64,000 nt of DNA from Branchiostoma floridae (Eukaryota > Chordata > Leptocardii > Amphioxiformes > Branchiostomatidae): positions 17,887,139-17,951,138 of the forward strand of contig NC_049993.1 in the NCBI RefSeq assembly GCF_000003815.2, written 5' to 3'. The translations under genes and the position numbers were made by a program. Shown here one piece after another: positions 32,149 through 43,077 of the stretch. The notes beneath the pieces were generated by a model that worked only from the letters and a program-made list of their open reading frames with translations, did no database searches and had not been told where the DNA came from. Each line of letters opens with the position of its first letter. Positions within the stretch are counted from its first letter, which is position 1.

Positions 32149-35100
32149 CTGAAAGGTAGAATATATGCTTTCATTGGCTTGAAAAACTAGGTAAAAAAAT
32201 AAACTAACTTAAAGCTTAACTAGATCTAACTACAAAAAAGAATGGATGCTTTGTCAATCTCCAAGCAGGTCCTACGGTAGCATAAGATAGTACATTGTAT
32301 TAAAAGCTGCCAGAGGAGTGTGTTTGACTACCGGAGTGGCTGATGACTCCCATTGGAAAGCTATACTCCTTAACCAGCTTTGACCCTATCTTATGTCACT
32401 GGTAAATTGATTGATTGATTGATTTTATTTTTGCACTTGAAAAAATGATAACATACAGTAATTATAGAAAACAACAGAACGTGCAAGGGGGGAAAAAAAG
32501 ACATGTGGCTTATACAAACTCTTCCCCCGTGAAAATTTACAAATCATAATACAATTAAATGGACATGAAGATTATACATCAAACAATAATAAACCAAGTG
32601 AAAAAGATATAACCCAGTGATCATCATAACGTTACTATTGATCTTAACATCAAAAACTGAAATTAGACAAAACTAAACATGATCTACAGATCATAAAGAA
32701 ATTAGTCAAAATCATAAAATTAATCTGCTAGCAAAACCAAATGAAAGCAAATACAGAAAACCAAAGCAAGGGTTGCAAACAAACAGGTTAAAGTAGCACC
32801 AAATACACGGTATGATACTAAGTAATAATTGAGCATAATATAATCAAAAGCAAGGAAAAAACATCCTGCCTGCTAATCAGTGACATACATGAAAAGAACG
32901 CAGAGAAGTGATGTGGTCATGTTATGGGTCTTCTGGTGTACAATTTATATCTTATTATTGACATCAGGTCAACAAACGTACGTTCCAGCTCGGTCATTCG
33001 AAGTTCAGTCCGCGCCGTAAGCTTCTCCACGTCATCAGAAAGGGTGACCATCTGAACTGTGTCAAGTAAGAAAGTAAGAAAGAAACAAAATAAACGATCG
33101 ATGATCATGTCGTATGATCACGTGCCCTTTATAAAGAAAATAAGTCCAATACAACAAGTTACTATTTAGTTTGTTTGTCCCCTCCAATCTGTTACCTGCA
33201 ATTAGCCCTCGGGCAAGAATTTGCAATAAATCATTATTCTATATCAAACCTGGATATCTGAGATGTTCATGCATTGGGGTTACTGATGCTACATTAGCAT
33301 ATCTTAGGGTAACCCGCAGAATTATCGACCGAGTTGATCTTCTTCAAACTATAGCAAAAATCAGAACAGGAAATATGAAAAATGGAAGTTCCGCTGCAGT
33401 ACCTCAGCAAGCCACTAGGGGCCCATTATAGAACTTGACCTTCTTTTTTTCTTGACCACTACCCACCTACCAAATATCATCAAGATCCATCCAAAGCTTC
33501 TCAAGTTATGCTGTTGACACACACACAGACAGACAGACAGACAGACAAACAAGCTCAAAACATAAACTTCTGGCGAAGGTAATTACCTGCAAATAATGGC
33601 AACATGATGATGATGAGCACATTGAGGAAGAGACCTGCAGCTTTTAGCAACTTCCTGCACAGGTTCAGACATTTTGCTTTGTTGTTCTTGTCTGGTTCAT
33701 TGTTATAGTGTGATGGTTGAAGAAAAGAAAAGAAAAATTATTAGAATGAAAACATCACATTATGAGATATGAACATCCTGGTACTTTTGCTAATTGCCGA
33801 CGTCATGGTTATATCATGCCGACGTCATGTGCCCGTTAGGTCACGTGTCCTGAGTGGTTAGGCGTGTGCAAAACGAGGAATGTTATATCGTTTTCGCTTC
33901 AATCTTTTTGGTACATTTTTATTACTAAAGGTGAATTATTAAATGTGATATCTCACTGCACTTGGGGCACCGGTGCCGCACTGCGGGGTTCGTTCACTGC
34001 GGCACTGTTGTATCATTTTCGCCATTTTCTTTTTAATAATTTAGATATGGGGTAATATGTAAAAGTATGGCTTAAAAAACAACAAACTACACAAAACGTA
34101 AGAAAATTAGTTTTTTATCTCTGAAATTCGTTGAATAATTTTTCGAACCCCGCAGTGCCGCACCGGTGCCACAGGTGTAGTGAGATACCACCTTTGCATG
34201 ATTTTCAGGTATTTCTCACAACAACAACATGCTAGAATTCACACTTGTAGTAAAGTATCACCGAGTATAAAAACAGTGCGACATCAAATTACTATAAAAA
34301 TTGCACAGGAACAGTAGATAGCGTTTACCTGCTCGTGAGATGTACATAGGGTTGGGTATACTCGCAGCAATGTCTGCAAGCGACTTCCAATCCGTCTGAT
34401 CTTGTGGCAAGGGTGTGGCGCCTGCAAAAAAACATAATCACAAAATAAGAAAATATGAACATTATTTCATATTATAATCTTACATATAAAGCCCTGCCAT
34501 CAAGGGGTCTTAGTCATAATGGCATAACTTACTATAGGTAAATGTCTTAGCACTCTCAATTTATGTACAAAATCGAATAGCAGACTCTACACAGATATTG
34601 ACTTGCCACATGCAGGCAAACACAAGAGAGATAGGATTTGCCGGGCAAGTGATTGTTTTACCTAGCCTGGAATCCAGCCGTGTTGTGCTTTTGTCGCTCC
34701 CCTAAGGTACGCTTCCTGCAACACGTCTGGTGTTCGTTACCATTTGAACGATCGGCATTTGCATATTCCCAGAGATTTTTGATTGGCTGGTTTAAGCGCT
34801 CGTTCGAACAGGCGTTCCATTATCATCAACAGCTCATCTTCTTCGAGACTATTGGAACGATCTGATAAATCAAACTCTTGCCATACTCGCTTGGCAAGAG
34901 TGCTATTCAAACATCCTTCCCGTTGAGAAAAGCCTCTAAGGTCTTTGTTTGCTCGTTTTAGTGCAGAAATTCCGGGAAATTCGCTGGGCAGTTCAGGCAT
35001 TATGAACGTCTGACGCGGCGGCCATGTTGATGATAATGAATGAATGAAGACCTTTATTGTACAATTTTGCCCAATCGAGCTAAGTACAGGTCACAACAAG

Positions 35101-38100
35101 TCAGGATATATACATATAAAGGTGTCACAAATCTAGTCTAACACAAAAGTTCGGCTTCTTCTCGCTTCTTGGTAATAGTGAAAATGTAGGACTGTATGGG
35201 TTTCGCTATTGTCGGTTTGTCAAAACGCATGAGAAATATAAACTTATCAGTGCTACTCATGTGTCTAAAATGAGGGAATCTACTTTCTATATAACTAAAT
35301 AGAGTATTTCTATCATTCGCATACATATCGCAATCAACAGTGAAGTGCACTTCATCTTCTACCATGTTTGAGGTACAAAATTGGCAGACTCTTTGTTCTA
35401 GAGGAGTGGGGTTGTGCCTTCCTGATTCAATTCGCAGTCGGTGGCAACTGATTCTTAGTTTAGCAATGGTAGTTCTATGCCGAATGTTTGTAATTTTCAA
35501 ATACTGCTCTTCATTGTATGTGGATTTCAGTAGTCTGTACGTTCGGAGATTGTTCTTCGCACGTAAACCTTTGTCATCATTATGAATGTTGGTTAGAAAA
35601 TTCTGGAAATAAATATCCTTCAGTCGTTGGTGGTGGAATGCCTGTTTGAACGAGCGCTTAATCCATCCATAATTCAGCCAATCAGAATCAGAAATCTCTG
35701 CGAATATGCAAATGCCAATCGTTCAAATGGTAACGAACACCAGACGTGTTGGCAGGAAGCGTACCTTAGGGGAGCGACCAAAGCACGACACAGCTGGATT
35801 CCATGCTACGTTTTACCTGCTCTGTAAGGAAAGCAGAGAAGATTTAAAAAATGGAATAGAGAGTTTTTTAACCTGTTTCTGAGGCGTACATAGGGTTGGG
35901 TACATTCGCAGTGGCGTCCGCATGTGCCTGCCAATCAGTCTGGTCTTGCTGCTTGGGTGTGGCACCTGTAGGAAAAATTGAAATAAGTATTGTGGCCAAA
36001 TATGAACATAAACATTATAACAAGTAATCTGTAAGGTAAAATCAAATGTTAAAGCCATTAAACATACCCTCAGGTGTCCGGATGTTTTTAGAAAGTCACT
36101 AAGCCATAAAAATAGAGTACCAAAGAAAGTGTGATGTATACACATCACATACACCTCACATCAGAAGATACGTTGTTTCATTTCATTTCATTTTTATCTA
36201 TTTTACCAGAAGTGTACTTTAGTAAGTAAACAAAACAGGCAGGATAAAAAAGGGGAGTGGCGCCTATATTACAAGATAAGTAACATTACAAAACAAAGTA
36301 TGGTTATCTGTAAAAGTAACATTACAAAACAAAGTATGGTTATCTGTAAAAGTAACATTACAAAACAAAGTATGGTTATCTGTAAGTTAGACTAAAGTAT
36401 TAGAATATTGAGGCCTCTACAGTTGCTTTCAGTTGACCTGGCTATTTTCCTAGTAAATCATACTGTACTGAAGGAATTGCAGCTGAACTCTCAATTTATA
36501 GAACTTTCTTAGAAACCAAATAGAGCAACGTTCAGTGGATTATCTATAAATCAACACTTATTTATGCAAGCAGCTAAGATTCCAAGACCAGGATAAGAAA
36601 GTGTTTATTCTAATCAAGTAATTCCAAGCGCAGGTGTAGAAAGTTAACAAATCTAATCAAGACAGGTGAGAAAGATTAGAGGAAACAGATGAGGCCTGCC
36701 ACGTGTATACAGGGTATATTATACACAGAACAAAGGAAATCCATGCAGACAGTCCAAGTGAATGCCGAGCGCAGGAAAGCGAGATGGAAGCAAGGACATG
36801 AAGAGTTAGAGTTACGTAAGCGGGGTTAATAAATGGGTTGGTGAAGGGAAGGAAATAGGAGGAAATTTTAAAACCCATCCGCCCACCCTTCAACCATTCA
36901 GTATTTCTCGTTGCTGAAAAGTTTTGCTCCGTCAATGGAGGACGTCCCCCACTAACACCCGATATCAATCCCCATACCAACATATGAGATGTATTCTACA
37001 CCGGAGCGGAGGGATACTTGGTTAGGATAGGGTACTTACCTGCTTCAGAGGTGTACATAGGGTTGGGTATACTCGCTGCGGCGTCCGCAAGTGAAGTCCA
37101 ATCAGTCTGATCTTGTTGCATGGGTGTGGCACCTATAAAGGAATATTGCAACATTAGCATAACGTCAAACTATCTGTCCCTGGAAATTTTTTGGCATTTA
37201 AGGTAGCTTTCATATCTTAAGTTTTATTTCAGAATGCATCTAAAAGAGTGGGATCGCGTGACGTAATAGGCAGCGCGTTGGGCTCAAGCCCAATACATGT
37301 GGGTCCCGGAACTTGCCATGTCACCGATATTGTGCCCTTGGGAAAGACACAATTTCCTCACCACTTCACTCACCATCAATTTCCTTGATTTATTTTATTT
37401 TACTTCACGTATGCAAATCACTGTTTTTCAGTTTACCATATGTTTGCTTTCTGTTATTTCAAAGTTATAATTTGTATTATTTGTACATTTCTGTTGCTAT
37501 TATTTCTGTATTGTTTTAATGTGGACTCCAGGAAGACTAGTGTATTTCACTAATGGAGATCTAAATAAACCAAACCAAACCAAACCAAACCAAACCAAAC
37601 CACACCCAGGTGTCCAAAAAATGGGCGCGTGACTTCGGTTGGGTAGAAAAATGTGGTGAAAGTCTTCGCCTTCCAATACTGTGTCCAATACATTACGGCT
37701 TCAAAAGCCTATGGGTCTACCTTTACCTTCTGTCTGTTCATTATGTTACCTTCACAGAAGGGAACATATTGTTTTTGCTTTGTTTCTTCTTCTTCTTTTC
37801 CGCACAAATAAGGTCAACGACCTGGACCAGACGGCTGTCACCGTGGTAACCGGTAAAGTAGCAGGCACCATGTGGTGTTCGGTTACATAATGTAGCAAAT
37901 GTCAGATCTAGAGGGGCTCGGGTCACTACATTTAGAAATGTGTTCAAATAAGAATGAACAAAACAGTTGCCAGTGTTAGACTACAACATGTGAAGGTAAC
38001 ATTCTGTATTTGCTTGCAAATATTACTTTTCTAGTTGTATTTGGTACTGTGAAAATAAGCCATTAAACTTGAGTGCAGTCAAACCCATCAATTAGTTAAA

Positions 38101-38384
38101 GTAGACTTAGATTTAGAACATATGTTATTTCCCTTCCAATTTATCTACATGTATGAATCAAATTTTCCTTCTTTGTTAAGTATACAATTGTGTACAGCTA
38201 AGGGTTTACTTTGTTTGCCTCGGGCATGAACTTGCAATAAAGTTATCATATCACTATTGTCTGTCTGAAGGCAAGTATAAAATGTAAGCCCAAAGTCATA
38301 TGTGGTGAAGACTGGTAAAGATGCCAACTGCGACATATTACCTTCGGTGTCGCCAGTCTGGGACTGCTGCTGCCCTTCCGACAT
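31808..38384 (-). CDS. Gene B: short type II membrane collagen with three NPMY tail exons
   Basis: Exons in transcript order: 38384-38342, 37132-37040, 35965-35873, 34421-34329, 33691-33587, 33056-32982, 32148-31808; all junctions are phase 1 and the sum is 280 codons plus stop. Start [15 protein letters not shown]. Three 93-bp tail exons each end in NPMY (contexts YTSEAG, YASETG, YISRAG). The transmembrane exon reads [20 protein letters not shown], then [12 protein letters not shown]; two cysteines sit just inside the membrane. One coiled-coil exon ([18 protein letters not shown]) precedes a collagen exon opening [11 protein letters not shown] and ending GTGASWFEF. The collagen is much shorter (roughly 65-75 residues) than in C. 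No lectin domain. Introns hold MITEs, a LINE and a SINE. Function is inferred from architecture only. Confidence 0.75.
32256..32402. mobile_element. Degenerate foldback element near the 3' side of gene B's last intron
   Basis: 'tctccaagcaggtcctacgg', then 'tagcataagatagta' pairs with 'tatcttatgtca' at about 32388. Its edge words resemble the element at 17215-18345. An ATTG tail (about 32408-32424) starts another, LINE-like, fragment. Confidence 0.5.
33364..33585. repeat. Dispersed repeat ending just 3' of a transmembrane exon
   Basis: It contains 'gccactaggggcccatta', 'ccaaatatcatcaagatcca' and 'ctcaagttatgctgttgac' plus a (CAGA)n patch. Similar blocks occur three times at about 43785-44325, again just 3' of gene C's transmembrane exon, and partly near 54900. 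Probably a retroelement 3' region. Confidence 0.55.
33587..33691 (-). CDS. Gene B transmembrane exon
   Basis: 105 bp, phase 1-1; the donor on the - strand follows LPLFAG. The polypyrimidine tract and acceptor (gaaccag) are acceptable but the exon is 15 bp shorter than its homologues in A and C. The cysteine pair in KCLNLC next to the membrane suits palmitoylation (inference). Confidence 0.75.
33938..34193. mobile_element. Second copy of the 'actgcacttggggcaccggt' MITE
   Basis: It has the same terminal inverted repeats and the same centre ('aacaacaaactacacaaaac') as 25766-26024. Intron of gene B. Confidence 0.78.
34665..35815. mobile_element. Long-TIR DNA element split by a LINE insertion
   Basis: About 34665-34825 (cctggaatccagccgtgttg ... 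cgttcgaacaggcgttcc) is matched in reverse complement by about 35630-35815 (gaatgcctgtttgaacgagc ... ctggattccatgctac). Between the arms lies other sequence and the LINE at 35032-35620. The element interrupts the intron between two NPxY exons of gene B. Confidence 0.75.
35032..35620 (-). mobile_element. LINE 3' end, ORF C-terminus and GAAT tail
   Basis: On the - strand, 35500-35138 encodes the end of a retrotransposon protein: [15 protein letters not shown], a C-x2-C...H-x4-C type zinc motif (VCQFC, then HFTVDC) and the terminal [14 protein letters not shown] before the stop. It is followed by the 'gacctttattgtacaattt' region and a gaatgaatgaa tail at the low-coordinate end. It is the most complete copy of this family in the window. 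Confidence 0.8.
36279..36386 (+). repeat. 36-bp tandem repeat, three copies
   Basis: The unit agtaacattacaaaacaaag, followed by 'tatggttatctgtaa', starts at 36279, 36315 and 36351 with almost no difference. Intron of gene B; an ATTTC patch lies just before at about 36178. Confidence 0.85.
37232..37385 (+). mobile_element. Degraded tRNA-derived SINE
   Basis: 'gtgggatcgcgtgacg' through 'ggcagcgcgttgggctcaag' and 'atattgtgcccttgggaaag' match the core of the element at 6979-7640. The B-box part is damaged. Confidence 0.55.
37566..37603 (+). repeat. (AAACC)n simple repeat
   Basis: Seven to eight pentamers in a row, directly after 'tggagatctaaata'. Typical tail of a retroposed element. Confidence 0.85.
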
Positions 38385-38450
38385 GATGCTGCTTTCTCAG
38401 GTTTCTAGTCAGAGAAAAACACGTCCTACTCCTGCCACGGGGTTTGTCGA
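38385..38450 (-). promoter_or_regulatory. Conserved leader block of gene B
   Basis: The reverse complement reads gtcgacaaac/t..ccgtggcagg, then gtaggacgtgttttt and agaaacctgag just before the ATG, matching the block upstream of gene A despite opposite orientation. About 150-250 bp further out, a second shared stretch ('aggacgaaagcaag', 'tgtgtattgaagt', about 38612-38685) also appears in C, D and E. Confidence 0.55.
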
Positions 38451-39021
38451 CAGACGCTAAACCCACACGTAACGTGGAGCTTAACGACGAGGTCATTCTA
38501 GATCCAAATAAAAACAAAACGGGGAAGGACGAAAGCAAAATACATTTGATGAACAAGGACAGATCCCCATCATTCATATATTTACAAACTAGTCTGCGAA
38601 CATGAAAAGAAAAAGGACGAAAGCAAGCCGTAAGAGATAACCGCAGTCACGTACTCATTTTGGTCGGTAACGTGTGTATTGAAGTGGCCACAATCTATGA
38701 ATGTATAATCCTTTTCTTGGTAAAGCACGGTAAACTTAATTGTGTACATTTATACATATCTGTACTTTATACTACAAACAGTCTTTGAAGCGGTTGCACG
38801 TACGCCAGAGAAAAAGTGAAATCATTACATAACATTGTACAATTTTCGTTTTAGTTTTATTTACATGGCATGCTTACTTTTTTTCTAACTCTAATACATA
38901 ATTGTACGTGTTATCAATTAATGTCACTAGCAGAAACTTTCTGGACGAATTATTTTCTATTTTTACATTATTCTCGTTTTAATTGTACTTAATTTCACAG
39001 GTTCTACCTTCTTACGTATTG

Positions 39022-39278
39022 CCCAAACCTTCAAACCATTGTCATGTTACGTCGATGACGATTGGACATCCAGGTAATAAGATATGCCAAAAAGCAGTTA
39101 CTCAAGCAACTGAAGATGATTTTGGAAACGGCCAGACGTTTCAGATAGTACCCAAACCTTCAAACCATTGTCATGTTACGTCGATGACGATTGGACATCC
39201 AGGTAATAAGATATGCCAAAAAGCAGTTACTCAAGCAACTGAAGATGATTTTGGAAACGGCCAGACGTTTCAGATAGT
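39022..39278 (+). repeat. 129-bp tandem duplication
   Basis: Two copies start at 39022 and 39151 (cccaaaccttcaaaccattg) and are identical as far as I can see to 'cagatagta'. Because 129 is 43 codons, an open frame of 149 codons crosses both, but the peptide has no recognisable features. Confidence 0.85.
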
Positions 39279-39885
39279 ATCGAAAGTATTGGGAACAATT
39301 ATAGTTTCGATTCAGACAATAACATTCAAACACTTATGCTTTATTGGCTTTTGTAATCTTGGTTACATTTTCAACAGTGATTTTACAGCAGGTGTAGATA
39401 TTGGTTCTCAAAGTCTACTTTTTTGCTTATAATGTAGAGTACATAATGTTAGAATAATACAATAAGACATATTCCATATAATTGATATTTTAACACAACA
39501 ATGCATTCGTTCATGGTTGCTTAAGACTGTAAATCAACCAATTAGTACGTTCTTATGATATGATAAGTTCCAGAAGAACCCCAAGTCATTTCACTGTCAT
39601 TGATTTATATTTGCTATATGTTTTATATACATCAAGCAGACTACATATTATGATGAATAACATCATTATTATGATTATAGAATACTGAAAAAAAACGCTT
39701 ATAGAATACAAACGTGTATAATGCTTTTAGCTTCTTCTAACTTTCCTAAGAACAAGTCATTAAGTAGAAGAAAGTGTACAGTCATATGTCATATGTCATA
39801 TGAACTGTGACCATCTTTACATAAGGACCATCTGACTAATACATGGCCCTGTAGATGACCAGCATAACCATCAATCCTGTCTATA

Positions 39886-40640
39886 ATCGTGGCTTGGCCT
39901 ACGTGGCTATACCCTGGGAGCCAGCCAGGACCGGGTAGCTAGCGAGTTTTGTTCGGGGAGCCAAGGCAGTCAGCCCGCCGATCTCACATAAGCGCTCCGG
40001 GAATTTCAAGCCTGAAGGAGTTATCGCTACCCTTGGATAAGGGCAGGTGGACCTCATCGGGCTTAAACTCCCCGGGGCGCTGATAGGAGATCGGGCGGGC
40101 CTGACTGTCTTGGGCCACCGAATAAACGTTAACTGTCCTAGCTGGCCGGTCCAGGCTGGCTCCCAGGGTAGCGTAGCTAGCGTAGGCTCTCTACGGGGCA
40201 GATGCACCTCTCTGCCGCCGGGGTAATCGTCTGCATCCGGTAGGATTTTCACGCTTTAGTACTTTTGCCCGATGGGGCTTTCATTTACTCTCCAAGCAGA
40301 GGTTAGGCTCCGGCTGATTTTTTAACGCTTTTTTAGTCATTTTTATCGGGCTTTCTATTTTTATTTTATATTGCCGTGTCAAAACCTAACTGGCTGGCAT
40401 ACTTCAAGAAAAATGACAAAATAGAAAGCCTGATAAAAAAAGACTAAAGAAACATTAAAAAAAACTGCCGGAGCCTAACCTCTGCTTGGAGAGTAGCTTT
40501 CATTGGCCGCCACGAATTAAACTGCCACAAAATACCAACCGCGTATAAGTCCTACCGGGTGCAAACGATTACCCCGGCGGCAGAGAACTTCATCTACCCC
40601 GTAAAGAGCCTACACTAGCTACGTAGGCCAAGCCACGAAT
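39886..40640. mobile_element. Nested foldback element
   Basis: The outer ends 'cgtggcttggcctacgtggc' (39886) and 'gctacgtaggccaagccacg' (about 40618-40637) are inverted. Inside, 39903-40035 and 40060-40170 form a second inverted pair ('accctgggagccagcc' against 'ggctggctcccagggt'), and 40176-40250 pairs with 40540-40610. A small MITE (40286-40498) is inserted in it. Confidence 0.75.
40286..40498. mobile_element. Foldback MITE, 'ctctccaagcagaggttagg' ends
   Basis: The left arm 'tccaagcagaggttaggctc' is matched by the right arm 'gagcctaacctctgcttgga' near 40475-40496. Same family as 4423-4576 and 41062-41257. Confidence 0.8.
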
Positions 40641-41061
40641 ATAGACTGAAATCCAGGTTATAGCCCTTGAGGGCAAAATTACAGTATTTGGCTGCCTATA
40701 CTTATATAATGGGAATCATGGCAGAAGGAGGCTGTCAAAAATCATCTACCAGAATGTAAAAACATGAAAAACTCACATTGCCATGGTTGTCCTGCATCTA
40801 AAATGTACAGTGTAACACCAAACCAAGAAAAAAGTATACGGCACAAACATGTAAAATATGACCATAACAGTCATGGTGACCTTTTGACCCGTCTCTACCG
40901 CCTGGAAAGAATATCAAAACACCTAACTTCTAGAGCCTACTGCAACCACAAACATTACCAAAATCCTCGGCCAACCAACTCCTATGGTGTGTTTTCTGTC
41001 TATTTGGCCAATCTCTGCTATTTTTCCAACGACCTGGGGAGCCTGGTAGAGGCTAGGACAT

Positions 41062-41257
41062 ACTCTCTAAGCAGAGGTTAGGCTCCGGCTGTTTTTTAAA
41101 CGTTTTTTAGTCGTTTTTATCGGGCTTTCTACTTTGTCATTTTTCTTGAAGTACGTTTGGACACAGCAAGATAAAATAAGAAAATTGAAAGCCCGATAAA
41201 ATGACTAAGAAACGTTAAAAAAACAGCCGGACCCTAACCTCTGCTTGGGGAGTAGCT
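41062..41257. mobile_element. Foldback MITE beside the gene C stop
   Basis: Same arms as 40286-40498 (ctctaagcagaggttaggct against ccctaacctctgcttggg). It ends about 10 bp from the gene C stop codon at 41267, so it probably lies in the 3' UTR and may shape transcript ends. Confidence 0.8.
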
Positions 41258-41266
41258 AGGACAAAC

Positions 41267-43077
41267 CTAGCCTAGCCAGCTGTCTTTCTTCCCGCCCTTC
41301 CTCCTTTTTCGGGATCCAGATGTCCCAGGACGCCCGGCAGAACCAGGGGGTCCGGCCCTTCCCGTGGGTCCAGTCGGCCCTGGGGGTCCCCTGTTCCCTT
41401 TTTCTCCAGGTAGCCCGGCCTTTCCCTTACGGCCAGGCGGCCCTTTGGACCCCTTTATTCCTTTAGCTCCAGTAGGCCCGACAGGCCCAGATTTCCCATC
41501 CTTTCCCGCAGGCCCAGCTGACCCCTTGGCCCCCTTACTTCCCGGAGATCCAGGTGGACCGGGAGGCCAGCCAGGTTTGCCAGCCTTTCCCGCAGTCCCC
41601 TTGAGACCAGGAGGCCCAGGCTTACCAGCCTGTCCCACAGGACCAGCTGGCCCCGTGGTTCCTTTCTTTCCCGGAGCTCCAGGAACCCCAGGTGCCCCAG
41701 GATTACCCTGCAGGCCAGCTGGACCTGTGGGCCCCTCCGCGCCCGGACGTCCAGGTGGCCCGACTCGCCCAGGCCGGCCATCCTTTCCCCCAGGGCCAAT
41801 CGGCCCCGGGAGTCCATCCTTTCCTGGAGACCCGCGCCCAGCTGGCCCCAGGGGCCCCTTCTCTCCTGGAGGTCCGGGTGGCCCCGAAGGACCAACAGAC
41901 ACATTGCCAGCTGGCCCCATGGTCCCTTTCTCTCCAGGAGGTCCAGGTGGCCCGACTCGCCCAGGCCAGCCATCCTTTCCCACAGGGCCAATCGGCCCCC
42001 GGAGTCCAATCTTTCCAGGAGGCCCACGCCCAGCTGGCCCCGCGGGCCCCTTCTCTCCTGGAGGTCCGGGTGGCCCTGGGGGACAAGAAGACACATTGCC
42101 CGCTGGCCCCACGGGCCCCTGTTCCCCTGGAGGTCCAGGGGGCCCTGGAGGACCAACAGACACATTGCCAGCTGGCCCCACGGGCCCCTGTTCCCCTGGA
42201 GGTCCAGGGGGCCCTGGAGGACCAACAGACACATTGCCAGCTGGCCCCACGGGGCCCTGTTCCCCTGGAGGTCCAGGGGGCCCTGGAGGACCAACAGACA
42301 CATTGCCAGCTAGCCCCACGGGCCCCTGTTCTCCAGGAGTTCCAGGTGGCCCCAGAAGACCAGTTGATACATTGCCAGCTGGCCCCATAGGCCCCGGTTC
42401 TCCTGGAGGTCCGGGTGGCCCCGGAGACCCGATAGACACATTGCCAGCTGGCCCCACGGGGCCCTGTTCTCCTGGAGGTCCGGGTGGCCCCGGAGGGCCA
42501 GCAGACACATTGCAATATCCTGGAGGTCCGGGTGGTCCTGGAGGGCCAACAGACACATTGCAATCTCCTGGAGGTCCGGGCGGACCTGGGGGCCCAGCAG
42601 ACACATTACCAGCTGGACACACGGACCCCTTCTCCCCAGGAGCTCCAGGTGACCCTAGACGCCCGGCAGAAATATTGCCAGCTAACCCAACAGACCCCTT
42701 CTTTCCTAGAGACCCGACAGACACATTGCCAGCTGGCCCCATGGACTCCCCCGGAGGTCCAGGCAGCTCCGGAGTGGCTACAGGTCCATCAAACCCAGGG
42801 CCAGCCGGCCCCTTGTATCCAGAGTGCCCTGGACGCCTGGCAGACACATTGCCAGCTAGCCCCATGGACCCATTGTGTCCAGGACGTCCGGGGGGCCTTG
42901 GAGGTCCAGGCGACCCAGGAAGCCCTTGAGGCCCGAAGGCTCCGGTGACTCCTGTCTGGTTTCCCGGCAAAAAGATGTCCATCTGTCCAGAGAACCAGGG
43001 CGTCGCTGTTGGAGTCGGTGTTATCATAATGCCGTTTCCTCCCATAGAGCGGTTTAGCCCAGGGAGGACACACATTT
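41267..43077 (-). CDS. Gene C collagen exon with N-glycosylation repeats
   Basis: A single open exon of 603 codons. The membrane-proximal half has thirteen N-V-S or N-I-S sequons, each in a GNVSxG or CNVSxG break of the Gly-X-Y pattern. A central block (about 42091-42505 on the + strand) consists of 69-bp units with start points exactly 69 bp apart at 42091, 42160, 42229, 42298, 42367, 42436 and 42505; two shorter 48-bp units follow at 42553 and 42601. The C-terminal half is ordinary Gly-X-Y rich in Lys. The equally long open frame on the + strand is a by-product of base composition. Confidence 0.85.

Larger units (their letters stand above)
34329..37132 (-). other. Gene B cytoplasmic NPxY exon array (3 exons)
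   Basis: Exons 37132-37040, 35965-35873 and 34421-34329, each exactly 93 bp and phase 1-1, encode [14 protein letters not shown] cores ending in NPMY. All three keep the full NPxY. Spacing is irregular because mobile elements were inserted between them. Confidence 0.85.
38600..41266. other. Intergenic region between genes B and C, both - strand
   Basis: It holds the upstream region of gene B, a 129-bp perfect duplication, a nested foldback element and two small MITEs. About 39480-39720 is similar to the 3' flank of gene B (31180-31380). No gene seen. Confidence 0.5.

Noticed and set aside
39899-40252. A 117-codon frame on the - strand
   Set aside because: It lies wholly in the nested foldback element and has no recognisable domain.
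41364-42929. A 521-codon open frame on the + strand opposite the gene C collagen exon
   Set aside because: Gly-Pro codons (GGN CCN) read as Gly-Pro on both strands, so collagen exons leave long antisense frames. No start context, splice sites or independent motif. The same holds for frames opposite the collagen exons at 28632-29093, 31658-32152, 49702-50067 and 57262-57708.
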